A DNA stretch of 64,000 bases. It comes from Alloyangia pacifica (GTDB lineage Bacteria > Pseudomonadota > Alphaproteobacteria > Rhodobacterales > Rhodobacteraceae). The notes beneath the pieces are model-generated. The model ran no database searches, had not been told where the DNA came from, and was given only the letters and a program-made list of their open reading frames with translations. The stretch is taken from assembly GCF_003111685.1 (NCBI RefSeq), contig NZ_CP022190.1:830001-894000 (forward strand). The letters run 5' to 3'. A program made the translations under genes and the position numbers. Below, piece after piece: positions 36,772-44,524 of the stretch; within the stretch, counting starts at the first letter, position 1; each line of letters opens with the position of its first letter.

Positions 36772-37312
36772 TCGGCCGCATGTCTGTGGCGCTGGCCACC
36801 CGGTTGGTCATGTTGAAGAACGCCGCCACGTTGACGATGTCCCAGATATCGCGCTCGGAAAAGCCCGCGTCACGCAGCGCTTCGCGGTCGTATTCGGCGA
36901 TCTCGGCGCTGCTCTTGGTCATCTTCTCGGCGAAGTGCAGCATCGCCCGGTGACGGTGGTTCAGGTCGGCGGCGCGCCAGTTCATCACCAGCAGTTCGCC
37001 GAGCTTCGGATCGCCCGAGAGCGTGCGCACCGCTGCGCCATGGGCGGTCAAGCAATAGAAGCAGCGGTTGATCGAGGAGACCACCACGGCAATCATCTCG
37101 CGCTCGAGCTTGCTCAGCCCCGAGTCCGCCAGCATCAGCTCGTTGTAGATCCCGGTAAAGGCATCGAGCTTGGCGATGTCGAAGGCATGCGCCCTGAGCA
37201 CGTTCGGCACCATGCCCAGCTTCTCCTCGCAGACATCGAAGTATTTCTGCGTCCGCTCCGGGAGCGGGTCGACCATCGGCAGGTCGAGGGCGGTGGGCAG
37301 GTCCTTGGTCAT
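36743..37312 (-). CDS. AhpD-like peroxidase-related protein
   Basis: This 189-residue cytosolic protein belongs to the carboxymuconolactone decarboxylase/AhpD fold. The redox motif 'NRCFYCLTAHG' gives the Cys-x-x-Cys pair (about residues 80-83) with a following His as in peroxidase-related enzymes. The N-terminal 'DLPMVDPLPERTQKYFDVCEEKLGMVPNVLRAHAF' is typical of this subgroup. Start at 37312, four bases after the acetyltransferase stop. Alkyl peroxide reduction is inferred from the family. Confidence 0.87.
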   Translation of the reverse strand: MTKDLPTALDLPMVDPLPERTQKYFDVCEEKLGMVPNVLRAHAFDIAKLDAFTGIYNELMLADSGLSKLEREMIAVVVSSINRCFYCLTAHGAAVRTLSGDPKLGELLVMNWRAADLNHRHRAMLHFAEKMTKSSAEIAEYDREALRDAGFSERDIWDIVNVAAFFNMTNRVASATDMRPNDDYHAQAR

Positions 37313-37316
37313 GCGT

Positions 37317-38042
37317 TCAGGTTCCAGGCTTGATGCGGTAGTGGTACTGTCCCACAAGCTCCATCCCGAGGGAAGCATAGAGCCCGTTGGCCGCGGCGTT
37401 ATCCGTGAGGCAGGCCAGCGACATGTAGCGCGCGCCCTTGCTCTCGGCCCAGAGCGCCGCGCGCCTCATCATGGCCGTGCCGACGCCCTTGCCGCGGTGG
37501 GCCTCGAGCACCTCGAGCGCGTGGACCATGGCGATGCCGTCGTGGATCGCGCAGTAGCCCGCGCCCGCCGGCTTGTCCGAGACCCGACCGAAGAGCGCGG
37601 TCTTCGGGCCCCTGGCGCGCTCCATCACGCCGACGCGGGCCGGGCCGATGCCGCCCGCGGCCCAGATCTCGCGCATCACCGCGAGCGGCTCCCAGAGCGC
37701 AAAGGCACTCATCCGGTGCGGCGGTTTCTCGGTCAGCAGGCCGATCTTGCAGACCCAGAGGTTGACCGGGTCGATGATATCGTAGCCGCGCGACTCGAGC
37801 GCCACGTCGAGCGCCGTCTCGCCGGCGCGGATCATGAAGAGAGGCTCCTGCCGCATCATCCGCTGCGCCTGTTCGGCGGCCTGCAGGTCGTCCGGGCTCC
37901 AGCCGTCCTCGGCAGTGATGCAAGAGACTCGCTTGCCGCCGCCGCCGCCCTCGCGCAGCAGCCAGGGGCCGGCGGCCACCGTCGAAGCGGCGGGCCAGGT
38001 GGTGTCGAGCGTGGCGTAAAGGCGGGGAAGGTCTGGCGTCAT
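37317..38042 (-). CDS. GNAT-family N-acetyltransferase
   Basis: This 241-residue acyltransferase has the acetyl-CoA-binding block 'EVLEAHRGKGVGTAMMRRAALWAESKGA' and a trailing 'DNAAANGLYASLGMELV' typical of GNAT proteins, within a longer N-terminal part ('RLYATLDTTWPAASTVAAGPWLLREGGGGGKRVSCIT') resembling two-domain GNATs. The acceptor is unknown. It forms a packed minus-strand set with the AhpD-like and OmpA-like genes. Confidence 0.87.
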   Translation of the reverse strand: MTPDLPRLYATLDTTWPAASTVAAGPWLLREGGGGGKRVSCITAEDGWSPDDLQAAEQAQRMMRQEPLFMIRAGETALDVALESRGYDIIDPVNLWVCKIGLLTEKPPHRMSAFALWEPLAVMREIWAAGGIGPARVGVMERARGPKTALFGRVSDKPAGAGYCAIHDGIAMVHALEVLEAHRGKGVGTAMMRRAALWAESKGARYMSLACLTDNAAANGLYASLGMELVGQYHYRIKPGT

Positions 38043-38164
38043 TCTTGCACTCTGCCGGGCCGCGGCGCGGGCAGGGCGCGCGCGGGCTGGAACGGGTTAC
38101 GGTCTTTGTCCCTATCTATGGCGGCAGCGGTGCCCCAGGGCAATCGCCGCGGCGCAACCGGGGA

Positions 38165-38890
38165 TCAGCTCTGGGGAAAGAGCGCGGCGAGACGTGTCAT
38201 TGCCGCATCAACCCGGGCGCCCTCGGCGCCGCGGATGACGATGTTGGCACCGTAGACGCCGTCCTTCTGGAACGGGTAGGAGCCGATCGAGAGGTCAGAG
38301 AACTCGGCGGCCAGCGCCGAGAGCGGGCCGGCGATCTCGCCCTCGCCACGCTGGATGCGCAGCGATTGTGACAGCAGCGGCGCGCCGCCGGTCAGCGTCG
38401 GCAGCACGCTCGCCACCATCGCCTCGAAGACCGCGGGCACCCCGGCCATCACATGCACATTGCCAAGCGTGAAACCGGGCGCGATGGAGACCGGGTTGTC
38501 GATCAGCGTCGCGCCTTCGGGGATGCGGGCCATGCGTTGGCGGGCCTCGTTGAACTCGGAGCCCTGGCGCCGATAGTGCGCCGCGAGCAGTTCGTAGGCG
38601 TCCTGCCGCACTCCGATCGCGGCGCCAAAGGCCGCGGCGACCGCATCGGCGGTGATGTCGTCGTGAGTCGGGCCGATGCCACCCGAGGTGAAAACGTGGT
38701 CGAAGCTGGCGCTGAGCGCCTGCACCGCGCCGACGATGGCCTGCTTGTCGTCCGAGACCATGCGCGCCTCGCAAAGATCGATGCCCTGCTTGGTGAGAGC
38801 CTGCGCAAGGTAGTGCATGTTGGAATCGCGGGTCCGGCCCGAGAGGATTTCGTCTCCGATGACCAGCATTGCGGCGGTGGGATTGGCCAT
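38165..38890 (-). CDS. Molybdopterin-binding-domain protein (CinA/MoaB type)
   Basis: This 241-residue protein is a MoaB/Mog-like domain, best known in molybdenum cofactor synthesis and in the N-terminus of CinA. 'MLVIGDEILSGRTRDSNMHYLAQALTKQGIDLCEARMVSDDKQ' and 'VFTSGGIGPTHDDITADAVAAAFG' are the motif blocks (GGxGP-T-DD). It lacks the CinA C-terminal deamidase domain. The function is uncertain. It belongs to the same orientation as the upstream string but is separated from the GNAT gene by 122 bases. Confidence 0.85.
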   Translation of the reverse strand: MANPTAAMLVIGDEILSGRTRDSNMHYLAQALTKQGIDLCEARMVSDDKQAIVGAVQALSASFDHVFTSGGIGPTHDDITADAVAAAFGAAIGVRQDAYELLAAHYRRQGSEFNEARQRMARIPEGATLIDNPVSIAPGFTLGNVHVMAGVPAVFEAMVASVLPTLTGGAPLLSQSLRIQRGEGEIAGPLSALAAEFSDLSIGSYPFQKDGVYGANIVIRGAEGARVDAAMTRLAALFPQS

Positions 38891-39095
38891 GGTCCTGCAC
38901 TCCTAGTGGCGTCTGTCGCCCTTGGTATAGGCCTCGGCCCGGCGCTTTCAAACCCCCCGAAACCGTTTGCTTTTCCAGCTGTGGGCAGTCCCCCGAAGGC
39001 GCGCATGGGAAAGCGAGACGCAAGGTTCAAGATGCCTGCGCAAAAATCCGCTGGACAGTTACAGAATCTTCATGTGTTGTGGGCAACGGAATTTG

Positions 39096-39132
39096 GGTCG
39101 GCCAACCGGATACGATGTCCGGCAGGCCGACC
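39096..39132. other. Nested hairpin in the gene-free stretch
   Basis: GGTCGGCC (39096-39103) pairs with GGCCGACC (39125-39132), and inside it CCGGA (39106-39110) pairs with TCCGG (39118-39122). The two stems are separated by two-base internal bulges. There is no T-run on either strand, so it is not a standard terminator. Confidence 0.5.
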
Positions 39133-39482
39133 AGGAAGATGGCGCTTTGGGAGGAGTGGCCATCTTCAGCGATCCGGTCGCCCCTTGGGAGGTGTTGGGG
39201 CGGCCGGATACTTTTCTTACAGGATATGCAGCCAGGGGACGCAAGCCGCTTCCTCGCAAAATCGCGGATCCAGCACCCCGCTCGCAAGGCCGAGAAAACA
39301 ATTGCTCATTTCATGGGCAATTGCGCCCGGTCCCAGAGCGGCGAGGAGACCGTCGCGGCGAGCAGAGTCGGGGGCACGGCGCGCCAGCGGCCACCAAGCG
39401 CTTTGCCAGGGATCGCACCTCCGCGCGCCGCCCGAGATGCGTGCCATGCGCTCAGTTCAGAGCGGGTCTGCAATCCTGTACA

Positions 39483-39510
39483 TTGTTCGCGGCCGTGAGA
39501 ATGGCTAGTT
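39483..39510 (+). promoter_or_regulatory. Candidate promoter of the first cuckoo RNA
   Basis: TTGTTC (39483-39488), 16-base spacer, CTAGTT (39505-39510). The second copy of the RNA is preceded by TTGCCC, a 16-base spacer and CTAAAT, the same geometry and a similar distance to the first hairpin. Confidence 0.4.
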
Positions 39511-39516
39511 TCATTT

Positions 39517-39625
39517 CACGACGCAGCGATGCGTCAACGGGTTTCCTGGAACTCTCTCCTCCTCCCTGAGTTCCGGAAATTGGCGGCGATCCCCCTCCTC
39601 CTCCCTGGGATCGCCGCACTTCCCG
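39517..39625 (+). ncRNA. Small RNA with two CCUCCUCCC hairpin loops (cuckoo/CcsR type), copy A
   Basis: Two stem-loops expose the anti-Shine-Dalgarno sequence CCTCCTCCC. Hairpin 1: GGAACTC (39548-39554) with GAGTTCC (39568-39574), extended outward by TTTCC/GGAAA, and loop motif at 39558-39566. Hairpin 2: GCGGCGATCCC (39583-39593) with GGGATCGCCGC (39607-39617), loop motif at 39597-39605. A 5' mini-hairpin GACGC...GCGTC lies at 39520-39535. This double-loop layout is the cuckoo (CcsR) RNA family of Rhodobacteraceae, known for stress-linked expression in Rhodobacter sphaeroides. Ends are estimated. Confidence 0.8.
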
Positions 39626-39776
39626 CTCCCTCAAGCTTTGATCCGCTCCTTGGCACCGCGCACTGGGACCTCTGCGATTCTCCGCATCTCGGCGGTTTCC
39701 TTGTCCGGCGCGGAAGGGTAAGCCTTTCCGATATCCCGCCGAGGCACCGTCTCGGCCGTTCGAGACCGAGGCAGAC

Positions 39777-40679
39777 ATGAAACTCATCATCGATACCGAC
39801 CCCGGAGTCGACGACGCGCTGGCCATCCTCTACGCCGCCGCGCACCCACAGATCGAGCTGCTGGGGCTGACCACCGTGTTCGGCAATGTCACCGTGCAAC
39901 AGGCGACCCGCAACGCGCTCTACCTGGTTGAGCGCGCAGGGCTCGACATCCCCGTGGCCGAGGGCGCGTCCAAGCCGATGCAGCTGCCGCCCTTCACTCC
40001 AAGCCATCATGTGCACGGCCCCGAGGGGTTCGGCCACCTGCCCGAGATGGCCCCCAAGGGCACCAAGATCGACGAGAGCGCCGCCGAGTTCCTCGTGCGC
40101 ATGGCGCGCGCGCACAAGGGCGAGCTGGTGCTCTGTCCGATCGGCCCGATCACCAATGTCGCCGACGCCATCGCGCTCGATCCCGAGTTCGCTCGGAACT
40201 TGCGCGAAATTGTGTTCATGGGCGGGGCGCTCGACGCGCGCGGCAACATCACGCCCTACGCAGAGGCCAACACCTACCATGACCCGCATGCGCTCGACAT
40301 CGTGCTACAAAGCGGGGCAGAGATTCGCATGATCGGGCTCGACGTGACGATGGAGGTGCTGCTCACCGCAGAGGACTTCGAGGAACTCGAGCGGCGCGAC
40401 CCCGAGCATGGCGCCTTCCTGCGTGAGATGAGCCATTTCTATCTCGAGTTCTACCGCACTGTCGGCGCAGAGGGCTGCGGTCTACACGATCCGCTCGCCG
40501 TGATGGCCTGCGTCATGCCCGGGCTGGTGGGATTGGAGCACACGGCGGTGGACGTGGTGCTGGAAGGGCCGGAGATCGGCCGCACCCGCCGTGCGAGCGG
40601 GCGTCCCGAGATTGGCGTTGCGCTGAATTGCGACGGCGCCGACATCAAGCGGCGCTTCATAGCGAGTTTTGGGGGCTGA
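39777..40679 (+). CDS. Nucleoside hydrolase (IunH-like)
   Basis: This 300-residue hydrolase cleaves the N-glycosidic bond of nucleosides to free base and ribose. The calcium-binding signature 'DTDPGVDDALAIL' (residues 6-18) is intact, and 'GDLP...FLV' and 'NTYHDPHALDIVL' blocks fit the family. It is soluble, with no signal peptide. It lies 160 bases downstream of the small RNA, on the same strand, and ends at a strong terminator. Which nucleosides it prefers is unknown. Purine or pyrimidine salvage is likely. Confidence 0.9.
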   Translation: MKLIIDTDPGVDDALAILYAAAHPQIELLGLTTVFGNVTVQQATRNALYLVERAGLDIPVAEGASKPMQLPPFTPSHHVHGPEGFGHLPEMAPKGTKIDESAAEFLVRMARAHKGELVLCPIGPITNVADAIALDPEFARNLREIVFMGGALDARGNITPYAEANTYHDPHALDIVLQSGAEIRMIGLDVTMEVLLTAEDFEELERRDPEHGAFLREMSHFYLEFYRTVGAEGCGLHDPLAVMACVMPGLVGLEHTAVDVVLEGPEIGRTRRASGRPEIGVALNCDGADIKRRFIASFGG

Positions 40680-40695
40680 GCCTTCCGCAATGCAG

Positions 40696-40727
40696 AACCG
40701 CCGGACCATCGCTGGTCCGGCGGTTTT
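40696..40727 (+). terminator. Rho-independent terminator between nucleoside hydrolase and QuiC genes
   Basis: A 13-bp perfect stem (AACCGCCGGACCA at 40696-40708, TGGTCCGGCGGTT at 40713-40725) with a four-base loop is followed by T. The stem begins and ends with AA/TT, so it could serve both converging genes. Confidence 0.9.
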
Positions 40728-40749
40728 CATTTGAGCGCCACTGCCCGGC

Positions 40750-42639
40750 TCAGGACTGCGGAATGCCCTTGGGCGGCCCGAGCCGCTTCTGCGCGGCAAT
40801 TCGGAAGGGCGCGTTCGGCCCTCCGAAGCCCTTGTAGCCCGGGCCGCGCTGGATGATCTCAAAGAACATGCCGCCGGCGAAGGCACGGCTGTAGACCTGG
40901 AAGAACTCCGCCTCGCCCTCGCGGTCGTAGAGGATGTTTCCGGCCCGCAGCCTCTCGAGCAGCCCCTCGGGCATGTCGAAACGCGCGGCCAGGTCATCGT
41001 AGTAGTTGCCCGGGATCGGCAGTGGCTCGAAGCCGAGCTCCCCCATCCGCGCCACGGTGTCGAAGATATCCTCGGTCGACAGCGCGATGTGTTGGACCGA
41101 GGCGCCGAAGGTCGAGGCGAGAAAGCGGCCCGCCAGCGTGCGATGCGTCTCGGCGCCGTTGAGGGTGATCTTCAAGCGGCCCGCAGCGCTTTCAACAACC
41201 TGGCTGCGCACCAGCCCGTCGGGATCGATCACGTCGACCATGGGCGATTTCCTCATGTCGAAGAGCGTGCTGTAGAACAGCGTCCAGCTCAGCATGTCCT
41301 CATAGGACATCGTCTGCGCGAGGTGGTCGACATGGGTAATCCCGGCACCGGCGTGCGGCTCGGTCGGCAATGCGTCGAACTCTACGTCCCAGACTTCGTC
41401 GAGCCCGCTGGTGCGGTCGATGAAATGCAGAACCGAGCCGCCGAGCCCGCGGATCGCCGGGATTGCCAGTTCGCCCGGCCCAGTGGGCTGCGAGAAGGTC
41501 GGCGAGCCAAGCGCATTGGCGCGGGTCACTGTGTCCTCTGCGGAGGAGACCTGCAGGCCGATGTCGCACACCGACAGGCCGCGGGTGTTCCAGACGTGCG
41601 CGGCGTGCCCCTCGGTCTCGGAGTTCACCACGATGCGCACGTCGCCCTGCTGCCAGAGCGTGATCGCCTTGTTGCGGTGCTTGGCGGCGTTGCGGAAGCC
41701 GAGGGTGCGCAGCATGGCGGTCAGCGTCTCGACCTCGCCGTCGCGGGCGGCGAATTCGACAAAGCTGACATCCTCGGCGCGGACGCGCGGCGGGATAGCG
41801 GGCAGGTCGATGCGCGTCTCGGGCTCGGCGCGGCGCACGTCGTCCATCAGCGCGATCAGCGAGCGGTAGCCGTCCTGCGCCGTGGCGCGGGCATTGCTGC
41901 CGCGGAACTGGTCGTTGAAGATCTCGAGGCTGATCGGCCCGGTGTAGCCCGCCGCCATGACAGCCTGCATGAAGCGCTGCACCTCGAGATCACCCTCGCC
42001 GGGCATATTGCGGAAGTGGCGCGACCAGTAGAGCAGGTCCATGTCGATCGCGGGAGCGTCAGCGAGTTGCACGAAGAAGATCTTCTCGCCAGGGATCGCG
42101 CGGATCGACTCCGGATCCAGCTTGCGGCCCAGCGTGTGGAAGCTGTCGAGGATGATCCCGACATTGGGGTGATCGGCCTGGCGCACGATCTCCCAGGCGT
42201 CGCGGTGATCGTTGAAGTGACGGCCCCAGGCCAGCGCCTCGTAGCCAAGACGGATGCCGCGCTCGCGGGCGATCTCGCCCAGTTCGGCGAGGTCGCCCGC
42301 GGCCCGCTTGATGCCGCCCAGCGAGCGCGGGTGCACCGACGAGCAGATCAGGATCAGGTCAGTGCCAAGCTCCTGCATCACGTCGAACTTGCGCTTGGCG
42401 CGGTCAAAGGCCTTGGAGCGCAGCGGCTCAGGCAGGCATTCGAAATCTCGGAAGGGCTGGAACAGCGGGATCTCGAGCCCGTGGTCGCGGATCATCCGCC
42501 CCACGTCCCGCGCGCCACCATCATGGGCAATGAAATCCTGCTCGAAGATCTCGACGCCATCGAAGCCGGCGGCGGCGATGGCCTCGAGCTTCTCGGGCAG
42601 GGTGCCCGAGATCGAGACGGTGGCGATCGCGGTTTTCAT
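40750..42639 (-). CDS. quiC: 3-dehydroshikimate dehydratase, fused two-domain type
   Basis: This 629-residue enzyme converts 3-dehydroshikimate to protocatechuate. The N-terminal TIM barrel (about 1-270) carries metal ligands Glu134 ('GYEALAWG'), Asp165 ('ILDSFHTLG'), Gln191 and Glu239 ('SLEIFNDQFRG'), the positions known in fused QuiC enzymes. The C-terminal part (about 290-629) resembles 4-hydroxyphenylpyruvate dioxygenase (VOC) repeats ('LPTEPHAGAGITHVDHLAQTM', 'SVQHIALSTEDIFDT'), as in Pseudomonas QuiC1. It is the last gene of an operon with a TRAP importer and a shikimate-dehydrogenase-like enzyme. Confidence 0.9.
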   Translation of the reverse strand: MKTAIATVSISGTLPEKLEAIAAAGFDGVEIFEQDFIAHDGGARDVGRMIRDHGLEIPLFQPFRDFECLPEPLRSKAFDRAKRKFDVMQELGTDLILICSSVHPRSLGGIKRAAGDLAELGEIARERGIRLGYEALAWGRHFNDHRDAWEIVRQADHPNVGIILDSFHTLGRKLDPESIRAIPGEKIFFVQLADAPAIDMDLLYWSRHFRNMPGEGDLEVQRFMQAVMAAGYTGPISLEIFNDQFRGSNARATAQDGYRSLIALMDDVRRAEPETRIDLPAIPPRVRAEDVSFVEFAARDGEVETLTAMLRTLGFRNAAKHRNKAITLWQQGDVRIVVNSETEGHAAHVWNTRGLSVCDIGLQVSSAEDTVTRANALGSPTFSQPTGPGELAIPAIRGLGGSVLHFIDRTSGLDEVWDVEFDALPTEPHAGAGITHVDHLAQTMSYEDMLSWTLFYSTLFDMRKSPMVDVIDPDGLVRSQVVESAAGRLKITLNGAETHRTLAGRFLASTFGASVQHIALSTEDIFDTVARMGELGFEPLPIPGNYYDDLAARFDMPEGLLERLRAGNILYDREGEAEFFQVYSRAFAGGMFFEIIQRGPGYKGFGGPNAPFRIAAQKRLGPPKGIPQS

Positions 42640-42652
42640 GGCGGGGGCCTCC

Positions 42653-43927
42653 TCAGTAGCCGAGCACGCGCGGCAGCCATATCACGGTCTGGGGCACGAA
42701 GGTCAGGATGATGAGCACGAGCACTTCAACAAGGAAGAACGGCATGATCGCCCGGATGAGCTTGGCCATGCCGACGTTCGCCACCCCTTCGGCGACGAAG
42801 AGACACAGGCCCAGCGGCGGGGTGATCAGGCCGATCATCAGGTTGAAGATGACCAGAATGCCGAAATGTGTGGGATCGACGCCCATCGACACGGCGATCG
42901 GGTGCAGGATCGGCACCAGCACCAGCATCGCCGCGATGCCCTCGAGGAACAGGCCCACGAAGAGGAAGAGCACGATCACCGCCAGCAGGAAGGTGGTCTT
43001 GCTGTCGACGTTCCCCAGGACCCAGTCGGTCAGCATGTTTGGAACGCGGTTGTAGGTCAGCAGCCAGTTCGCCGCCGAAACCGCCGCGATGATGATCAGG
43101 ATCACCGCGCTGTCGCGCATCGCACCCGAGAAGATCCGCGGCAGCGCCGAGAGGCGGATGTTGCGGTAGACGAAGAGCCCGAGGATGAGCGCGTAGCCCA
43201 CCGCGAAGCTCGCAGCCTCGGTCGGGGTGACGATGCCCAGCAGGATCGAGCCCACCACCAGCACCGGCATCAGCAGCGGCAAAATGCCCTGCAGCAGCGC
43301 CTGAGCGTTCGAGGGGCCGCCGAGATCGCCGGCCTCGTGGCCGGCGTCGACCTTGACGGTCATCATGACGTAGGCCGAGAGGAACACCGCCAGCAGGATG
43401 CCGGGGATCACGCCTGCGAGGAAGAGCGCCGGTACCGATACGCCCGAAACGATCAGCGCGTAGATGATGACCGGGATCGACGGCGGGATGATCGGGCCAA
43501 TGACCGAAGAGGCGGCAGTCAGTGCCGCGGCGAAGGCGCGGTCATAGCCGTGCTTTTCCATCTCCGGGATGAACACGCGGCCGATCGCCGAAGTGTCGGC
43601 CACGGCCGAACCCGACAGGCCCGCGAAGATCACCGAGGCCCAGATATTGACCAGCGCGAGGCCGGCGCGCATGCGGCCCACCAGCACGTTGGCAAAGGCG
43701 ATGATCCGGCCGGTGATGCCGCTTTCGTTCATCAGCTCCCCCGCCAGCACGAAGAGCGGGATTGCCAGCAGCGGGAAGGAGTTGAGACCTTTGAAGATCT
43801 CGGTCGGCACGATGCGCAGCGTGTAAGGCGCTTCGCCCATGCCCATGAAGAAAAGCAGCGCCGCGAGGATGGCCACCGCGATGGGGGCTCCGGCCAGCAG
43901 GCCGCCGATGAGGATGACGTAGACCAT
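42653..43927 (-). CDS. TRAP transporter large permease (DctM type)
   Basis: This 424-residue inner-membrane protein is the proton/sodium-coupled translocating subunit of a tripartite TRAP importer. About twelve hydrophobic segments are visible, with the DctM block 'GLSGSAVADTSAIGRVFIPEMEKHGYDRAFAAALTAASSVIGPIIPPSIPVIIY'. The gene is 3 bases from the small permease and 13 from quiC. Substrate is inferred to be shikimate or quinate from the enzymes around it. Confidence 0.93.
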   Translation of the reverse strand: MVYVILIGGLLAGAPIAVAILAALLFFMGMGEAPYTLRIVPTEIFKGLNSFPLLAIPLFVLAGELMNESGITGRIIAFANVLVGRMRAGLALVNIWASVIFAGLSGSAVADTSAIGRVFIPEMEKHGYDRAFAAALTAASSVIGPIIPPSIPVIIYALIVSGVSVPALFLAGVIPGILLAVFLSAYVMMTVKVDAGHEAGDLGGPSNAQALLQGILPLLMPVLVVGSILLGIVTPTEAASFAVGYALILGLFVYRNIRLSALPRIFSGAMRDSAVILIIIAAVSAANWLLTYNRVPNMLTDWVLGNVDSKTTFLLAVIVLFLFVGLFLEGIAAMLVLVPILHPIAVSMGVDPTHFGILVIFNLMIGLITPPLGLCLFVAEGVANVGMAKLIRAIMPFFLVEVLVLIILTFVPQTVIWLPRVLGY

Positions 43928-43930
43928 GGA

Positions 43931-44461
43931 TCAGACCTCTGCGTCGCGGCCGGAGAGCCGTTGCATGAGCTTCAGCGCCGCCGCGATGGCGAGGAGCGCG
44001 CCGCCGAAGGCGATGGCGTATTGATAGGGACCAACCTTGCCGAGCCAGGTGAGCGCCTCGATGCCGGTGCCCTGCGCCAGCGCGTCGGCGGTGCTCTTGA
44101 GACCGGAGGAGGCGACATCGCCGCGGCGCAGGGCAAAGACGTGCCCGGCGTAGGCGAGCGCGATGCCGGTGGCGACGCCGACGGCGTCAGCGGCCACGAA
44201 GAACCAGTGACGTACGCGTTTGGGCAGCATGTCCGAGACCACGGTGAAGCGGATGTGGTTGTCGCCAAGATAGGCCAGCGCCAGGCCGAACATCACCCCG
44301 TAGATCGTCAGGTAGATCGGCAGCTCCTCGCCCCAGGGGACGGAACGCCCCACGGCGTAGCGCCGCAACGAGTTGACGAAGATGATGATGAAGACCAGCG
44401 CCATGCTGAGACCTGCGCCGAAGGCGAAGACCCACCTCGCGCCGCGGATGAGACGATCCAT
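43931..44461 (-). CDS. TRAP transporter small permease (DctQ type)
   Basis: This 176-residue membrane protein has four hydrophobic segments (about 11-30, 45-65, 87-108, 133-158), the expected DctQ topology, with 'VNSLRRYAVGRSVPWGEELPIYLTIYGVMFGLA' as the conserved part. GGAGCCAAG precedes the ATG at 44461. The longer in-frame reading would add 19 arginine-rich residues. It assembles with the DctM protein. The intercistronic stretch to dctP has a GC-rich stem at 44484-44507. Confidence 0.9.
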   Translation of the reverse strand: MDRLIRGARWVFAFGAGLSMALVFIIIFVNSLRRYAVGRSVPWGEELPIYLTIYGVMFGLALAYLGDNHIRFTVVSDMLPKRVRHWFFVAADAVGVATGIALAYAGHVFALRRGDVASSGLKSTADALAQGTGIEALTWLGKVGPYQYAIAFGGALLAIAAALKLMQRLSGRDAEV

Positions 44462-44483
44462 CTTGGCTCCTCCATGGGAAAGA

Positions 44484-44507
44484 CCGGGCCGCGCAGGGCG
44501 GGCCCGG
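44484..44507. other. Intercistronic hairpin after the first dctP-type gene
   Basis: CCGGGCC (44484-44490) pairs with GGCCCGG (44501-44507), between dctP and dctQ. No T-run. Comparable stems follow two other binding-protein genes in this window. Confidence 0.4.
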
Positions 44508-44524
44508 CCGGATGTCATGCGGTG

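Larger units (their letters stand above)
38891..39776. other. 886-base gene-free stretch with structured elements
   Basis: I see no credible gene here. The left half has lower GC and contains a nested hairpin (39096-39132) and a dyad CAATTGC/GCAATTG (39299-39305, 39317-39323). The right half holds a promoter-like pair and a twin-hairpin small RNA (39517-39625). The last ~150 bases lead into the nucleoside hydrolase. The open frames in this part have codon use unlike neighbouring genes. Confidence 0.6.

Noticed and set aside
38453..39508. Plus-strand frame of 351 codons running into the gene-free stretch
   Set aside because: First half is antisense to the molybdopterin-domain gene. The remainder has no family likeness and crosses hairpins.
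39542..39617. Twin hairpins read as tandem intrinsic terminators
   Set aside because: No T-run follows either stem, and both loops keep the same nine-base motif, as does the second locus. An RNA family explains this better.
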